Positions 47,300 through 54,302 of a DNA stretch of 64,000 bases are shown one piece after another. The notes beneath the pieces were generated by a model. The model searched no databases and was not told where the DNA came from. It worked only from the letters and a program-made list of their open reading frames with translations. The DNA is from Salinicoccus carnicancri Crm. Its GTDB lineage: Bacteria; Bacillota; Bacilli; Staphylococcales; Salinicoccaceae. A program made the position numbers and the translations under genes. Where the stretch lies: assembly GCF_000330705.1 (NCBI RefSeq), contig NZ_ANAM01000008.1:124001-188000 (forward strand), given 5' to 3'. Positions within the stretch are counted from its first letter, which is position 1. Each line of letters begins with the position of its first letter.

Positions 47300-47956
47300 A
47301 TGAAAAAATCATTCGCAGTATTTGGGCTGGGACGCTTCGGCGGCACGATGGTCAAGGAGCTGCACGATATGCATATAGATGTAATTGCTGTGGACAAAGA
47401 TGAAGACAGAGTAAATGAGTTTGAAGGCTGTGCAACATATGCCCACTGTGCTAATGCGATTGACGAGGCGTTTCTTAAACAAATTGGTGTTCGAAATATT
47501 GACCATGCCTTTGTCTCATTCGGCAATGATTTGGAAGGCAGTATACTCACCTCTTTGATTTTGAAAGAGCTGGGCGTGCCAAAAGTCTGGGCAAAAGCCA
47601 AGAATGACGATCACGCTACTGTTTTAAATAAAATTGGCGTTGACAGGGTCATCCACCCAGAAAGGGATGTGGCCAAAAAAATCACAAAACATATTACCTC
47701 AGATAAAATGATCGATGTCATTGAACTGTCAGACAAATACAGTATGGTTGAAATTGAGGCGACTAAAAAAATTGGGGATAAGACACTGGCGGAATTGAAT
47801 ATCCTTTCAAAATATGGGTGTACCATCATAGGCATACAGAGAAATACTGAATTTATAATTTCACCACCCATTGATCAAACAGTTTCCGTCGGAGACATTC
47901 TTATAATGGTCGGCAGCAATAAAGACATTAAAAGGTTTGAAAAACACGCGGTGTAA
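47300..47956 (+). CDS. ktrA: Potassium channel regulatory subunit (KtrA/KtrC, RCK domain)
   Basis: 218 residues. N-terminal Rossmann RCK_N domain (FAVFGLGRFGGTMVKEL, nucleotide-binding GLGRFG; acidic residue at the end of strand 2 in VIAVDKDEDRV) and a C-terminal RCK_C domain (from about 135) of the type that binds cyclic di-AMP in staphylococci and Bacillus. It gates a KtrB/KtrD membrane pore. No pore gene is adjacent, so it resembles the solitary KtrC arrangement. Ribosome site GGGGG before the ATG. Confidence 0.9.
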   Translation: MKKSFAVFGLGRFGGTMVKELHDMHIDVIAVDKDEDRVNEFEGCATYAHCANAIDEAFLKQIGVRNIDHAFVSFGNDLEGSILTSLILKELGVPKVWAKAKNDDHATVLNKIGVDRVIHPERDVAKKITKHITSDKMIDVIELSDKYSMVEIEATKKIGDKTLAELNILSKYGCTIIGIQRNTEFIISPPIDQTVSVGDILIMVGSNKDIKRFEKHAV

Positions 47957-48001
47957 AAAACGGGCTCTGCATTAAAAAGCTGGAGAAGTTGAGGTGACTT
48001 T

Positions 48002-48118
48002 ATGCCAGTTTGGAATATAAAAATATATAAACTTGAAAATAGAGACAACTTGGTAGTTTTAAAAGCAACACAAGGACTTGGTAGACAGACCTTTGGAGAA
48101 TATGAAATATATAACTGA
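48002..48118 (+). CDS. Putative 38-residue protein
   Basis: A short frame from ATG 48002 to TGA 48118 with a fair ribosome site (GAGGTG seven bases upstream) and a terminator hairpin just after it. The sequence starts MPVWNIKIYKLEN and has no membrane segment or cysteine. I do not recognise it. It could be a genuine small protein cotranscribed with ktrA or the broken start of a lost gene. Confidence 0.35.
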   Translation: MPVWNIKIYKLENRDNLVVLKATQGLGRQTFGEYEIYN

Positions 48119-48130
48119 ATAAGCGTTAGC

Positions 48131-48163
48131 AAGCCACCTGCTTAAATTAGTGAGTGGCTTTTC
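48131..48163. terminator. Hairpin terminator after the ktrA region
   Basis: AAGCCAC and GTGGCTT with a 16-base loop and TTTT on the plus strand. It also ends the minus-strand remnant that stops at 48166. Confidence 0.65.
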
Positions 48164-48165
48164 GT

Positions 48166-48340
48166 TTATCTAAACTGTGAATTCAGTAACGCCTCACTCA
48201 ACTCAAACGCAGTAATCTTTCCAACCATCTGGCCAGACACAACATTGATGTCTGCGTAATAATTATCCATCAGACCATCTTTCATTATACAGTACGATGA
48301 TAAAAGTGAAGGCCTAAGAAAAGGTATGACTTCATTTACA
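48166..48340 (-). pseudogene. Remnant 2 of a repeated C-terminal gene fragment
   Basis: Minus-strand frame of about 55 codons without a start codon, ending ...YYADINVVSGQMVGKITAF then ELSEALLNSQFR and stop at 48168-48166. It is the best preserved of three copies. Part of it (YCIMKDGLMDNYYADINVV) aligns with remnant 3 (YTIEDNLTDKYVTYI). The family is not one I can name. Confidence 0.6.
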
Positions 48341-48416
48341 CATAATTATTGACGGTCCCCTTTACATATTAGAACCTCTGTTGTAATTAGCAAATATTCA
48401 TCATTTATTTATATAA

Positions 48417-48438
48417 AGTTACTTATCAATAGTTACTT
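48417..48438 (+). promoter_or_regulatory. Direct repeat upstream of the Ltp-family gene
   Basis: AGTTACTT occurs at 48417-48424 and 48431-48438, 14 bases apart, about 40 bases before the start codon and close to the likely promoter (a TTACTT with GATATG 17 bases on). Could be a regulator site or coincidence in A+T-rich DNA. Confidence 0.35.
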
Positions 48439-48479
48439 TATGATATGATTGAATTGTAATATATTAGGAGGTTATACAT

Positions 48480-49322
48480 ATGAAAGAAGAAAAGAAAAAG
48501 AAAGGTGGCTGCCTTAAATGGGCATCTATCATTATCGGTATACTCATTCTATTTGGCGCTTGTAACGCAGCATTTAGCGACGGTGGAGAAGACACTTCAA
48601 ATACAGATGGATCTGACGCTGGAATGACTGAAACTGCAACAGAGGAAACGACTGAAGAAGTAACAGAGGAAAGTGCAGAGGAGGATACTGAAGAAGAAAC
48701 AACTGAAGAAGTAACAGAGGAAAGTGCAGAGGAGGATACTGAAGAAGTAACAACTGAAGAAGTAACAGAGGAAAGTGCAGAGGAGGATACTGAAGAAGTA
48801 ACAACTGAAGAAGTAACAACTGAAGAAGTAACAAAAGAAAGTGCAGATGAGAAAGAAAATAATGACGTACCCCGAGAGTGGACATCCGCATTGAGGAGTG
48901 CAGAGAATTACTCTGATATGTTGCATATGTCCAAAGCCGGTATTTATGATCAGCTTACATCAGAGTATGGGGATGCTTTCCCTGAGGATGCCGCTCAATA
49001 CGCAATTGATAACATAGAAGTTGACTGGGAGCAAAATGCCTTAAAATCAGCTGAAAACTATTCTGATACCATGAGCATGTCTAAGGCTGGTATTTATGAC
49101 CAGCTCACATCTGAAAACGGTGAACAATTCCTTCCTGAAGAAGCACAGTATGCCGTGGACAATATGGAGGCGGACTGGAATGAAAATGCACTAAACAAAG
49201 CTAAAACTTATCAAGACACAATGGAAATGTCACACTCGGCAATATATGATCAATTGATTTCAGACTATGGGGAAAAATTTACACCAGAACAAGCACAGTA
49301 TGCTATTGATAACTTAGAATAA
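48480..49322 (+). CDS. Ltp family surface lipoprotein with acidic repeat stalk
   Basis: 280 residues. Basic KKKK start, hydrophobic helix (13-27) and Cys28 in LFGAC, a slightly irregular lipobox; then a stalk (51-125) of TEEVTEESAEED-type repeats with a 17-residue unit; then three tandem Ltp domains of about 50 residues (135-183, 185-233, 235-280), each ALxSAENYSDxxxMSKAGIYDQL ... AQYAIDN. This is the Host cell surface-exposed lipoprotein family (PF07553). The founder, Ltp of phage TP-J34, blocks injection of other phage DNA. Ribosome site AGGAGG. Superinfection exclusion here is inference. Confidence 0.8.
   Translation: MKEEKKKKGGCLKWASIIIGILILFGACNAAFSDGGEDTSNTDGSDAGMTETATEETTEEVTEESAEEDTEEETTEEVTEESAEEDTEEVTTEEVTEESAEEDTEEVTTEEVTTEEVTKESADEKENNDVPREWTSALRSAENYSDMLHMSKAGIYDQLTSEYGDAFPEDAAQYAIDNIEVDWEQNALKSAENYSDTMSMSKAGIYDQLTSENGEQFLPEEAQYAVDNMEADWNENALNKAKTYQDTMEMSHSAIYDQLISDYGEKFTPEQAQYAIDNLE
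48648..48815 (+). repeat. 51-bp tandem repeat inside the Ltp-family gene
   Basis: Three nearly identical 51-base units (starting at 48648, 48699 and 48750) and a 15-base partial unit encode the 17-residue stalk unit TTEEVTEESAEEDTEEV. Unit-to-unit differences are a few bases, so the array should vary in copy number between strains. Being in-frame, changes alter stalk length only. Confidence 0.85.
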
Positions 49323-49332
49323 TACTTATAAG

Positions 49333-49362
49333 AACCGCCCTTCTCACGCAAGGCGGTTTTCT
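49333..49362 (+). terminator. Terminator of the Ltp-family gene
   Basis: AACCGCC and GGCGGTT around a 12-base loop, followed by TTCTT. It directly abuts the stop codon of minus-strand remnant 3. Confidence 0.8.
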
Positions 49363-49516
49363 TATCTAGATCGTGAATTCAACAGTATCATTATTTCCAA
49401 AGTCTAAATAGGAAGTCCCCCCACCTCGTAAATATACGTAACATACTTATCGGTCAAGTTATCTTCTATTGTATATTGGACAATATCACCATTATACTCC
49501 TGAGGGCGAAAATAAA
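49362..49516 (-). pseudogene. Remnant 3 of a repeated C-terminal gene fragment
   Basis: On the minus strand a frame reads YFRPQEYNGDIVQYTIEDN then LTDKYVTYI and is interrupted by a frameshift and stop near 49408; the last codons in the shifted frame are LLNSRSR and TAA at 49364-49362, as in remnants 1 and 2. It lies between the Ltp terminator and the tRNA-Arg terminator. Confidence 0.6.
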
Positions 49517-49552
49517 AAGAAAACCCCATAACCACGCGGGTTACAGGGCTTT
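49514..49552 (-). terminator. Terminator of tRNA-Arg(CCT)
   Basis: Minus strand CCC-x-x-TAACC / GGTTA-x-x-GGG hairpin with TTTTCTTTTT after it, starting about 25 bases beyond the tRNA. Confidence 0.75.
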
Positions 49553-49577
49553 AATAAGTGATGCTTTTTAAATCTAG

Positions 49578-49651
49578 CGTCCCAGAAGGGATTCGAACCC
49601 CTGACCTACAGCTTAGGAGGCTGTCGCTCTATCCTGCTGAGCTACTGGGAC
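49578..49651 (-). tRNA. tRNA-Arg (anticodon CCT)
   Basis: 74 bases folding as a cloverleaf: acceptor GTCCCAG/CTGGGAC, D arm GCTC...GAGC, anticodon arm ACAGC-CTCCTAA-GCTGT, T arm with GGTTCGAATC, discriminator G. CCA is not encoded. The loop gives anticodon CCT, reading AGG. Confidence 0.95.
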
Positions 49652-49668
49652 ATCGGATTAATAAAACA

Positions 49669-49688
49669 AAAACCCCCGCGGGGGTTTT
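49669..49688 (-). terminator. Terminator of tRNA-Arg(TCT)
   Basis: AAAACCCC and GGGGTTTT around CGCG, lying between the two tRNA genes. Each tRNA therefore appears to be a separate transcription unit or attenuated. Confidence 0.8.
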
Positions 49689-49697
49689 CATCTCTAG

Positions 49698-49771
49698 CGT
49701 CCTGGGAGGGATTCGAACCCCCGACCGATGGCTTAGAAGGCCATTGCTCTATCCTGCTGAGCTACCAGGAC
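49698..49771 (-). tRNA. tRNA-Arg (anticodon TCT)
   Basis: 74 bases: acceptor GTCCTGG/CCAGGAC, D arm as in the neighbour, anticodon arm ATGGC-CTTCTAA-GCCAT, T arm with GGTTCGAATC, discriminator G, no encoded CCA. Anticodon TCT reads AGA and AGG. Confidence 0.95.
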
Positions 49772-49871
49772 TTAATTCGGACATTTACAATTATAATCAA
49801 TTTCAACGTCCAAAGTCAAACCTATTTTGAAACTTTATGATGTTTTATTACACCCATTAAGTATGGTTTCA

Positions 49872-50423
49872 TCATTTGTTGCCTGTCACCCAGTCTTTTT
49901 TGAGCATTCTGTACAGGATGCAGTCATGGTAGTGGTCATAGAGGAATTCGTATTCCGCCATCACAGCCTCCTGTGCGAAGCCGAAGGCCTCTGGGATGGC
50001 TCTGGACCTGTAATTTTTATCGCCGCAGATTATTTCAACGCGGTTGAGACCGAGTCTGTCGAATCCGTAATCTATGAGACCTTTGACGGCCCGTTTAACG
50101 ATGCCCTTGCCTTCAGCATCTTTTGAGATCCAGTAGCCGATCTGCGCCCTCCCCTGGCCAGGCGCCATCATATTGTATCCGGTCATGCCGCAGAGTTCCC
50201 CCCTGTAGTAAATGGCGACCTCGAGCCCGGTGCCTCTGTCGATATTCTCCTGCCAGGCCTGGATGACTGTGATGTAGGAGTCGGGGCTGGTCGAGTGGTC
50301 GACCCACGGCAGCCATTCCCTCAGATGGTGCCTGTTCTTATCCACTGTCTCGAACAGTTTGAAGCGTTCTTCCATCTGCACTATTCCGAGTTCTATGTCA
50401 TCGTCTATCTTTATAATCGTCAT
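49872..50423 (-). CDS. GNAT family N-acetyltransferase (RimJ/RimL type)
   Basis: 183 residues. The acetyl-CoA motif region is GYWISKDAEGKGIVKRAVKGLIDYGFDRLGLNRVEIICG; the N-terminal part has the RimL-like DDIELGIVQMEERFKLFETVDKNRHHLREWLPWVD. Family members acetylate ribosomal protein N-termini or small molecules; the substrate is not predictable. It follows the DCC gene by 14 bases and is likely cotranscribed. Confidence 0.85.
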   Translation of the reverse strand: MTIIKIDDDIELGIVQMEERFKLFETVDKNRHHLREWLPWVDHSTSPDSYITVIQAWQENIDRGTGLEVAIYYRGELCGMTGYNMMAPGQGRAQIGYWISKDAEGKGIVKRAVKGLIDYGFDRLGLNRVEIICGDKNYRSRAIPEAFGFAQEAVMAEYEFLYDHYHDCILYRMLKKDWVTGNK

Positions 50424-50437
50424 GTGATCACTGTCCT

Positions 50438-50806
50438 CTACGATGAAATCATTTTCTTTTTCACTTCACTGTCAATCTGGTCGGTTGTGCATGTCTTGTT
50501 GCCTGTGAACCTGTGTCTGTTGCGGGCGACCCATTTGTATATCGCGGTCCTGAGACAGACGGGCATGATTTTTGACAGTCTGACGGCACTGAACCCGCTC
50601 GCATCGGCAACGACTTCTATAACCGCATCTGAATGGATATACAGATCATCGGAAAAGTACGCAACAGTATCGAACCCCTCCGGCATGACTGCTTCCAATT
50701 CGTCCACGGAGGCGAACCTGACTGCATCTTTCCTGTCGATCCGTGATATGAATTTGGCAAATCCATTGCAGACGATGCATTTATCATCAAAATAAAGTAT
50801 ATTCAT
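50438..50806 (-). CDS. DCC family protein (DUF393, thiol-disulfide oxidoreductase type)
   Basis: 122 residues. The family motif is at the N-terminus: YFDDKCIVCNGF with Cys10 and Cys13 in a CxxC, and later LSKIMPVCLRTAIYKWVARNRHRFTGN, typical of the YuxK group. A redox role is presumed from the CxxC; no substrate is known. Divergent from a small membrane-protein gene at 50846. Confidence 0.85.
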   Translation of the reverse strand: MNILYFDDKCIVCNGFAKFISRIDRKDAVRFASVDELEAVMPEGFDTVAYFSDDLYIHSDAVIEVVADASGFSAVRLSKIMPVCLRTAIYKWVARNRHRFTGNKTCTTDQIDSEVKKKMISS

Positions 50807-50845
50807 ATTGTGCCTCCCTACTCCCCAAAGGAAATGAGGATATTC

Positions 50846-51067
50846 ATGAAACAGTTTACCGCAACATTTTTCACCATACTTGCAATCCTTTATCTGGCGG
50901 ACCGCTATATGGATTTTGACATGATTACGGCCATACTGGTCGGCGGCGCTTCTGTCCTGCTCGTCGTGATTGTGCTGGCCATGGCCGGCGGGGTGCTCCG
51001 GAAGAATCTGTACAGTTTTACCCTGCTCATACTCACTGTCTTCATTCTTTTAAGCCTCATTGTATAA
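50846..51067 (+). CDS. Small hydrophobic membrane protein
   Basis: 73 residues, unrecognised, almost wholly hydrophobic: two or three membrane segments (5-18, 26-48, 54-73) with a central RKNL turn. GAGG six bases before the ATG at 50846 decides the start; upstream in-frame codons have poorer spacing. Short terminator after the stop. Confidence 0.6.
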   Translation: MKQFTATFFTILAILYLADRYMDFDMITAILVGGASVLLVVIVLAMAGGVLRKNLYSFTLLILTVFILLSLIV

Positions 51068-51068
51068 A

Positions 51069-51092
51069 AAGCTGAGACCCGCGTCCCAGCTT
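51069..51092. terminator. Bidirectional terminator
   Basis: AAGCTG ... CAGCTT with an inner GAC/GTC, between convergent genes at 51067 and 51091. Confidence 0.75.
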
Positions 51093-51579
51093 ACAGTTTT
51101 GTGAGGCTGATTTCCTCAAGTATCTGATGGTTCCTGTCGTAGAAGCTCACGATATCATTCTCTGTATCGAGCACTGCATAGGACTCAGGCCACTGGCCCT
51201 TGGACTCGGAAATACTTCCTGGATTGATGCAATAGATACCGTTGATGTTTTCGGCTTTTGCGATATGCGAATGGCCGTATAAAGCATATTTTGCACCGTA
51301 TTCACGGGCGCGCTCCGCCAGTATCTGCCTTGTTTTCTTAATGTCGTAAAAATGACCGTGCGTGTAGAATACCTTCGCCTCGTCATTGTATTCTTCGATG
51401 GGGTATCTGGTATCGCCGTCCACATTCCCTTTTACACGGTTGAAATGGCTCATCTCCGTATCATCATAATGGAATTCGCTGTCCCCGAGATGAACATTCA
51501 GCTCCCCGGCATTCCTGCCGTAAGCGTCATATGAAATCCCCTGTTCCCCATGATTGTCACTGATAATTAATAGTCTAAT
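51091..51579 (-). CDS. YfcE/MJ0936-type metallophosphoesterase
   Basis: About 162 residues. Phosphoesterase metal motifs: ISDNHGEQ, LGDSEFH, VKGNVDGD, YTHGHFYD and GHSHIAK, all intact. Probable phosphodiesterase of unknown substrate. Start: the family normally begins MxLLIISDNHG; the matching codon is ATT at 51579, six bases after AGGAAGG and overlapping the rdgB stop (ATTAG). The in-frame ATG at 51597 lacks a ribosome site and would add six unusual residues. Either may be right. Confidence 0.85.
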   Translation of the reverse strand: MRLLIISDNHGEQGISYDAYGRNAGELNVHLGDSEFHYDDTEMSHFNRVKGNVDGDTRYPIEEYNDEAKVFYTHGHFYDIKKTRQILAERAREYGAKYALYGHSHIAKAENINGIYCINPGSISESKGQWPESYAVLDTENDIVSFYDRNHQILEEISLTKL

Positions 51580-52186
51580 TGGAATCCTTCCTCTCATGGC
51601 GTACTAGCACATCGAAAACCCCGGTATCTTCCCGCAGGCGGTCCAGTGCATTTCTCCTATGGCTTATTTCCCCTTTTGCAGAAGGAGTAATCATACCGAG
51701 TTTCTGTCCGTCGTCTGTCTCAAAAAGCGGGTCGTATCCGAAACCACCTCCACCGGCAGGAGATTCAAGGATGCGGCCATGGAGTTCACCTTCATATGTG
51801 CGGGTTTCCCTGCCCGGGATTGCGAGCGCAATGACAGAAGTGAAATGTGCCGTTCGGTCATTCACTTCCTCCAGCGCCTTCAGAAGCTTTTCATTATTTT
51901 CCATATCTGTCGCATCAACACCCGCGTACCTCGCCGAATAAACACCCGGGGCTCCATCCAGCGCATCCACGCTAAGCCCGGAATCATCACTTATGACGGG
52001 CATACCGAGAGCATCTCTCGCAGCCTCCGCTTTGAGCACGGCATTTCCTTTGAAAGTACCTTCAGTCTCCTCCACTTCAAAATCCGGAATCAGTTCTTTG
52101 ATCCCTATAATCTCATCATCCGGAAAAATTGCTCTGAAATCGTTTATCTTTCCCTGATTGCCACTGGCTATGACTATTTTGACCAT
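51575..52186 (-). CDS. rdgB: Non-canonical purine NTP pyrophosphatase (RdgB/HAM1)
   Basis: 203 residues. ITPase motifs: IASGNQGKINDF, SDDSGLSVDALDGAPGVYSARYAG, and GFGYDPLF plus SHRRNAL. It hydrolyses dITP and XTP to keep them out of DNA. ATG 52186 (MVKIVIASGN) rather than 52207. Overlaps murI at its start, in the order murI-rdgB-yfcE found in staphylococci. Confidence 0.95.
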   Translation of the reverse strand: MVKIVIASGNQGKINDFRAIFPDDEIIGIKELIPDFEVEETEGTFKGNAVLKAEAARDALGMPVISDDSGLSVDALDGAPGVYSARYAGVDATDMENNEKLLKALEEVNDRTAHFTSVIALAIPGRETRTYEGELHGRILESPAGGGGFGYDPLFETDDGQKLGMITPSAKGEISHRRNALDRLREDTGVFDVLVRHERKDSN

Positions 52187-52187
52187 A

Positions 52188-52994
52188 TCAATATGCCTCC
52201 AGATCAATTTCTTCTATTTTGTAATCTATGAATGGAATCCAGTCGCCTAAAATATATTCGAAACGGCTGCTGTCCCCGTTGACGATCATCACATGGGTCT
52301 TGCTGTTTCCCGGCGCGGCATGTGATTTGCTGTATGTCATGATGGAACTGACTTCCCGTGCCGTTTCATAACCGGAATCGATGACATTTTTCCGGCCGCC
52401 GAAAAAGTCGTGTATTTCACCGGCAAGGAGAGGATAATGAGTGCACCCCAGTATGACGGTGTCGGCAGATGTTCCGAGCAGCCCTTTTAAAGTCTGGTGG
52501 ATGGCCACCCTGACGACAACTTTGTCCTTGTATCTGAGCTCTTCCACTATCGGAACAAACTTGGGACAGGCCAGGCTCGTCACCTTGAATCCCCCATTAA
52601 TGTGATGAATCGCATCCCTGTATGCACCTGAATTTACAGTGGCATTTGTCGCAAGCACGATGACATCCTGATTATTGCTGCTCTGGATTGCGCTTCTCGC
52701 CCCCGGATTGATCACTCCGATGACAGGTATATCATATCTGTCATCAAGGTCTGAAAGCGCTGCGGCTGTCGCGGTGTTGCATGCCACTACGATCATCTTG
52801 ACACCGCGCGAGACAAGATGGTCGGCAACTTCAACTGTATACCGCCTGACCTCTTCGAGCGGACGGTCTCCGTATGGGCATCTTCTGAGGTCGCCGAAAT
52901 AGATGATCTGCTCATCCGGCAGCTGCCTTATTATTTCCTTGGCCACTGTCAGCCCCCCGACTCCTGAATCCATCACCCCGATTGGCTTATCCAT
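52188..52994 (-). CDS. murI: Glutamate racemase
   Basis: 268 residues. Makes D-glutamate for peptidoglycan. The two catalytic cysteines are in VVACNTATAAAL and LGCTHYPLL; the substrate aspartate/serine motif GVMDSGVGGLTVAKEI is at the N-terminus. Overlaps the end of the MarR gene by eight bases. Staphylococcal context. Confidence 0.96.
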   Translation of the reverse strand: MDKPIGVMDSGVGGLTVAKEIIRQLPDEQIIYFGDLRRCPYGDRPLEEVRRYTVEVADHLVSRGVKMIVVACNTATAAALSDLDDRYDIPVIGVINPGARSAIQSSNNQDVIVLATNATVNSGAYRDAIHHINGGFKVTSLACPKFVPIVEELRYKDKVVVRVAIHQTLKGLLGTSADTVILGCTHYPLLAGEIHDFFGGRKNVIDSGYETAREVSSIMTYSKSHAAPGNSKTHVMIVNGDSSRFEYILGDWIPFIDYKIEEIDLEAY

Positions 52995-53430
52995 TGTTCC
53001 TCAATTCACTTTCATGGAGTATTGATTCAAGGATACCCGGCAACATCATTTTCTCCTCCGTAGAAAGATGGCCGGTGATATCGGAGATATAGGAGATGCG
53101 CTTGTCGATCACTTCATTGATGACCTCGCGCCCCTTGTCCTCCATGAGCACAAGTACGATGCGCTTATCCTTTTCATACTTCTGCCGCTTTACGAAACCG
53201 CCGTTCTCAAGCTTATCCACGATATCAGTCGTCGTGGAGTGTGCAAGATAAAGCCTGCTTGATAGTTCACCTATAGTTATTCCTTCTTTGTCTCCGGCCC
53301 ATTGAAGCGCCACAAACTGAAGCGGAGAAAGCTCGTAGGTCTTCAGGATCTCACGGCCGTGACTCTTCACATGGGCGGATATGTACCTGATGGACTTTTC
53401 TATCGAAATGATTGGATCCTTATCACTCAT
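52987..53430 (-). CDS. MarR family transcriptional regulator
   Basis: 147 residues. Winged helix with the recognition region ITIGELSSRLYLAHSTTTDIVDKLENGGFVKRQKYEKDKRIVLVLM, a standard MarR pattern. ATG 53430 is spaced well from AAGGAA; the ATG at 53439 is too close. Cotranscribed with murI, as in staphylococci, although its targets are unknown. No cysteine suggests a non-oxidation type sensor. Confidence 0.88.
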   Translation of the reverse strand: MSDKDPIISIEKSIRYISAHVKSHGREILKTYELSPLQFVALQWAGDKEGITIGELSSRLYLAHSTTTDIVDKLENGGFVKRQKYEKDKRIVLVLMEDKGREVINEVIDKRISYISDITGHLSTEEKMMLPGILESILHESELRNNG

Positions 53431-53482
53431 GCGCTTCATTCCTTATCTCATATTTTCTTCATTATAACGTAAACTGAAATAA

Positions 53483-53508
53483 AAAAATAGGAAGAGCGGC
53501 GCTCTTCC
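53483..53508 (-). terminator. Terminator of sdhCAB
   Basis: GGAAGAGC and GCTCTTCC around a three-base centre, then TATTTTTTT on the minus strand. Confidence 0.88.
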
Positions 53509-53537
53509 CATTTAAGTAATCATATTATTCCACTTCA

Positions 53538-54302
53538 TTATTCCACTTCGTGGTCGCTTCCGAAGAAAGATTTGAACATGTGGAAGGTTGCTTCCCTCTG
53601 CATCGACGCGATTGAAGTCGTAAGCGGAATGCCTTTCGGGCATGCCTCGACACAGTTCTGTGCCATGCCGCACTCGGCCACACCGCCGACACCCATGAGA
53701 GCATCGAGACGTTCGTTCTTGTTCATGCTGCCCGTCGGATGCAGGTTGAACAGCCTTACCTGGCTGACGGCTGCTGCGCCCATGAAGTTTGAACTGTCAT
53801 TGACATTCGGGCACACTTCCAGACATACACCGCAAGTCATGCACTTGGAAAGCTCATATGCCGTCTGACGTTTCTTCTCAGGCATCCTTGGCCCCGGACC
53901 AAGATCATATGTGCCATCAATCGGAACCCATGCTTTGACGCGCTTCAGGTTGTCGAACATGAATGAACGGTCGACCTGGAGGTCTTTGACCACCGGGAAT
54001 GTGGACATCGGTTCAAGTCTGATCGGCTGATCCAGCTGGTCGACAAGTGCCGTACATGATTGTCTGGCATTGCCGTTTATGACCATGGAGCATGCGCCAC
54101 AGACTTCTTCAAGACAGTTCATATCCCATGTTACCGGCGTCGTCTTCTGTCCTTTGGAGTTTACCGGATTCCTCTGTATCTCCATAAGGCCGCTGATGAC
54201 GTTCATGTTCTCGCGGTAGGGAAGCTCAAACTCTTCCCAATAGCTCTGGGTCTCCTGATTTTCCTGGCGTTTTATCTTAAAAGTAATTGTTTTCTCACTC
54301 AT
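53538..54302 (-). CDS. sdhB: Succinate dehydrogenase iron-sulfur subunit
   Basis: 254 residues. Three clusters: [2Fe-2S] ligands Cys63, Cys68, Cys71 and Cys83; [4Fe-4S] and [3Fe-4S] ligands in CMTCGVCLEVCP and CGMAQNCVEACPKGIPL. Links the flavoprotein to the quinone site of SdhC. Its ATG overlaps the sdhA stop (TAATG). Confidence 0.97.
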   Translation of the reverse strand: MSEKTITFKIKRQENQETQSYWEEFELPYRENMNVISGLMEIQRNPVNSKGQKTTPVTWDMNCLEEVCGACSMVINGNARQSCTALVDQLDQPIRLEPMSTFPVVKDLQVDRSFMFDNLKRVKAWVPIDGTYDLGPGPRMPEKKRQTAYELSKCMTCGVCLEVCPNVNDSSNFMGAAAVSQVRLFNLHPTGSMNKNERLDALMGVGGVAECGMAQNCVEACPKGIPLTTSIASMQREATFHMFKSFFGSDHEVE

